Shown in pieces: positions 61,997-64,000 of a stretch of 64,000 bases of DNA; position 1 is the stretch's first letter; every line of letters begins with the position of its first letter. Made by a program: the position numbers and the translations under genes. The stretch lies in NCBI GenBank assembly GCA_038746605.1, contig JBCDKM010000009.1, forward strand, positions 1 to 64,000, in the 5' to 3' direction. The DNA is from Rubricoccus sp038746605. GTDB lineage: Bacteria > Bacteroidota > Rhodothermia > Rhodothermales > Rubricoccaceae. The notes under the pieces were generated by a model. That model did no database searches, was not told the DNA's origin, and saw only the letters and a list, made by a program, of their open reading frames with translations.

Positions 61997-64000
61997 TCAG
62001 CGCATCGCCTCGGCGGCGCGGACGATGTCAGCGAGCAGGACAGCGGCGGTCACGTCGGCGTTGGCGCCGGGGCCGCGGAGGACGAGCGGGCGCTCGCCGT
62101 AGCGCGCGGTGTGGAACGCGACGAGCACTTCGGCACCTCGAAGCGTGCCCAGTGGCTCGTCTGGTGCGACGGGCTCCACGCGTGCCGAGATCGCCCCGGT
62201 GGCATCCAGCCGCGCGACGATGTGGAGCGGCCATCCCTCTTCCATGCGCTCGCGCCAGACGGCGTCAGCCTCGGGGAGGCGGGCCCAGAACTCATCGAGC
62301 GGAACATCTGCCAGCCCCTCCGGGACGAGCGATTGCACGTCGGCGTGGGCGGGGTCTGTGGCGAGGCCCATCTCGCGGGCGAGGAGCGCCAGCTTGCGGG
62401 CCACGTCGCGGCCAGAGAGGTCGTCGCGGGGGTCGGGCTCGGTGAGGCCCGCCTCGCGCGCTTGCCGGACGGCCTCGGAGAAGGCGGCGCCCTCGCGCAC
62501 CCGGCCGAGGACGAAAGAGAGCGTGCCGGAGAGCGCGCCCTCGATCTCGCGAACGGTGTCGCCGGTGCGTACGAGGTCGCGGAGGCGGGCCACCACGCCA
62601 AGCCCGGCGCCGACGGCCGTCTCGTAGAGGTACGGTGCCTCGCCTTCACGGGCGGCGTCCTGCGCCTCGCGCCACGCCTCCACGGGTGCGGAGGTCACGG
62701 CCTTATTCGGCGTCACGACAGCGATGCCCGCACGGAGGAGGTCCGCGTGACGCGCAGCGACGGCCTCGCTCGCCGTCGCGTCTACCACGATCAGGCGCTC
62801 GATGCGGGCGTCGCGTAGTTGGCGGACGAGGTCATCCAGGCCCGCCTCGGTGCCGAGGCGGAGGGAGTCGGGAGCCTCTGCCACGTCCAGGCCGGAGGCG
62901 TCGAAGAGGAACCGGCGAGAGTCCGCGAGGCCCACGAGTTGGAGGTTCAAGCCGCTCGCGCGGAGGTCCGCCTGCCGCTCGCCGAGGAGTGCCAACAGCT
63001 TGCGCCCCAGTGTCCCCACGCCGATCACCGCGATGTGAGCGCGGAGGCGGCGGAGCGCGAACGTCTCGTGCAGCGCCGTGAGGGCGGCCACGGCGTCGCG
63101 GTCGGGTACGGCGCAGGAGATGGTGTGCTCGCTGGCTCCCTGCGCGATGGCGCGCACGTCCACGTGAGCGCGTCCGAGCGTGGCGAAGAGCTTGCCCGCG
63201 AGGCCCGGCGCTCCGGCGAGGTGCGCGCCTACGGCCGCGATGACGGCTACGCCCGCCTCGGTTTCCACACCGAGCACGTCGCCGCCTTCGATCTCTCTCC
63301 CGAGCGACTGCCGGAGGGCTTCGGCCGCGCGCTCCACGTCGGCCGCGCGGGTGGCGAGGCAGAGGGAGCCCTCGGCGGAGGCCTGCGCGATGAGGTAGAC
63401 CGGGACCTCGGCGGCGGCTAGCGACGCGAACGCGCGGGCGGCCAGATCGGCGACTTCCAGTGAGGCCGCGCCGAGGACGCGCACGAGCGCCGCCTCGCGG
63501 ATGGCCGTGACCGCGTCGATGCGCCCCGGGCCTGCCTCGTCCTCGGGGCCGACTGTCGTGCCGACATCCTCGGGTGCCAGGGTGTTCGCGATGCGCAGCG
63601 GGAGGCCCTCGCGCTGGAGCGGGCGCATGGTGCGCGGGTGGAGCACCTTCGCGCCGAAATGCGCCAACTCGGCCGCGGCGCCGTAGCTGAGGTGCGGCAG
63701 CGTGAACGCCTCCGGCACGATGCGCGGATCGGCGGAGAGCACGCCACTCACATCGGTCCAGATGACGACCTCGCGGGCGCCGAGAGCGCCGCCGAGAATC
63801 GTCGCGGTGTAGTCCGAGCCCGAGCGCCCGAGGGTCGTCCGCACACCGTCCGGCGTGGACCCCACGAAGCCGGTCACGACAGCCACGGTGCTTTCTGGCA
63901 CCTCCACCAGCGCCCGCCGGATGAGCCGCGTCGTGGTCTCCATGTCTACGGTCGCCTCGTCGAAGCGAGCGTCGGTGCGGACGAGGTCGGTGGCGTCGAA
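61997..64000 (-). CDS. thrA: Bifunctional aspartokinase/homoserine dehydrogenase, 5' end outside window
   Basis: At least 667 residues; the frame is open to the window edge (64000) and starts, in what is visible, FDATDLVRTDARFDEATVDM, so the aspartokinase N-terminus lies outside. Visible are VVTGFVGSTPDGVRTTLGRS and GSDYTATILGGALGAREVVI (kinase), ACT-like regulatory domains (about residues 190-330 of the visible part) and the dehydrogenase with VIGVGTLGRKLLALLGERQA, VVTPNKAVTSA, LYETAVGAGLGVVARLRDLV and PRDDLSGRDVARKLALLARE. It would feed the lysine/threonine branches and be feedback-inhibited. An in-frame palindrome copy encodes RLGTEAG between these parts. Confidence 0.94.
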   Translation of the reverse strand, partial: FDATDLVRTDARFDEATVDMETTTRLIRRALVEVPESTVAVVTGFVGSTPDGVRTTLGRSGSDYTATILGGALGAREVVIWTDVSGVLSADPRIVPEAFTLPHLSYGAAAELAHFGAKVLHPRTMRPLQREGLPLRIANTLAPEDVGTTVGPEDEAGPGRIDAVTAIREAALVRVLGAASLEVADLAARAFASLAAAEVPVYLIAQASAEGSLCLATRAADVERAAEALRQSLGREIEGGDVLGVETEAGVAVIAAVGAHLAGAPGLAGKLFATLGRAHVDVRAIAQGASEHTISCAVPDRDAVAALTALHETFALRRLRAHIAVIGVGTLGRKLLALLGERQADLRASGLNLQLVGLADSRRFLFDASGLDVAEAPDSLRLGTEAGLDDLVRQLRDARIERLIVVDATASEAVAARHADLLRAGIAVVTPNKAVTSAPVEAWREAQDAAREGEAPYLYETAVGAGLGVVARLRDLVRTGDTVREIEGALSGTLSFVLGRVREGAAFSEAVRQAREAGLTEPDPRDDLSGRDVARKLALLAREMGLATDPAHADVQSLVPEGLADVPLDEFWARLPEADAVWRERMEEGWPLHIVARLDATGAISARVEPVAPDEPLGTLRGAEVLVAFHTARYGERPLVLRGPGANADVTAAVLLADIVRAAEAMR
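62841..62862. repeat. 22-nt palindrome copy 30, inside thrA
   Basis: Arms CCCGCCTCGG and CCGAGGCGGA. In-frame copy giving S-L-R-L-G-T-E-A-G, in a segment that aligns with a variable linker of the E. coli ThrA dehydrogenase domain. Confidence 0.88.

Overview
The window is GC-rich, fully double-stranded coding DNA from a bacterium that I place, by inference only, in the Rhodothermota/Bacteroidota neighbourhood (Rubricoccus/Rubrivirga-like). The reasons are two large secreted proteins with type IX secretion C-terminal sorting domains, three ECF-sigma/TPR-kinase pairs of the kind common in that phylum, ThrRS with CPHH in motif 2, a direct-sulfhydrylation methionine pathway, and a general lack of Shine-Dalgarno sequences. 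No tRNA, rRNA, CRISPR array, transposase or integrase was seen.

Layout. 1-4.8 kb: a minus-strand operon of three phage-tail-collar proteins, two paralogous unknown proteins, a glycosyltransferase and a GNAT acetyltransferase. 5-10.8 kb: a 1924-residue beta-helix surface protein with its own terminator. 11-22.6 kb: recX, a purine nucleoside phosphorylase, a secreted BatD-like/trypsin/TPR fusion, a DEAH helicase with a membrane tail, thrS, a VOC protein and two secreted unknowns. 22.7-46.4 kb: three sigma factor + membrane Ser/Thr kinase-TPR cassettes, interspersed with an M14-like deacylase, an alpha/beta hydrolase, a LytS/LytTR two-component pair, lipoproteins, a T9SS protein, a HExxH protein and a vanadium-haloperoxidase/PAP2 protein. 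46.5-51.4 kb: an orphan ParA, two roadblock paralogues sharing an upstream motif, and clpB. 51.7-53.4 kb: a GIN-domain lipoprotein and two small genes. 53.5-58.4 kb: promoter, SAM-I riboswitch, Met-rich leader peptide attenuator, then metY-metX-aspartokinase-homoserine dehydrogenase. 58.4-64 kb: a minus-strand lysine/threonine cluster (thrA-type bifunctional gene, dapB, dapA, two small coupled genes, dapD).

Two things stand out. First, the methionine operon appears to carry two transcription-termination switches in series: a SAM-I riboswitch with its terminator, and then a 37-codon leader ORF with eight Met codons (including ATG TGC ATG ATG ATG) followed by a second terminator, with a visible antiterminator and protector pairing. 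This would read SAM and charged Met-tRNA separately. Second, about 30 copies of a palindrome (CCCGCCTCGG, 2- or 16-nt loop, CCGAGGCGGG) punctuate the window, mostly just 3' of genes. In about two thirds of copies a stop codon, nearly always TGA, lies exactly 5 nt outside the palindrome, often serving as the actual stop of the adjacent gene. Four copies lie inside genes and are read as R-L-G-(A/T)-(E/A)-A-G.
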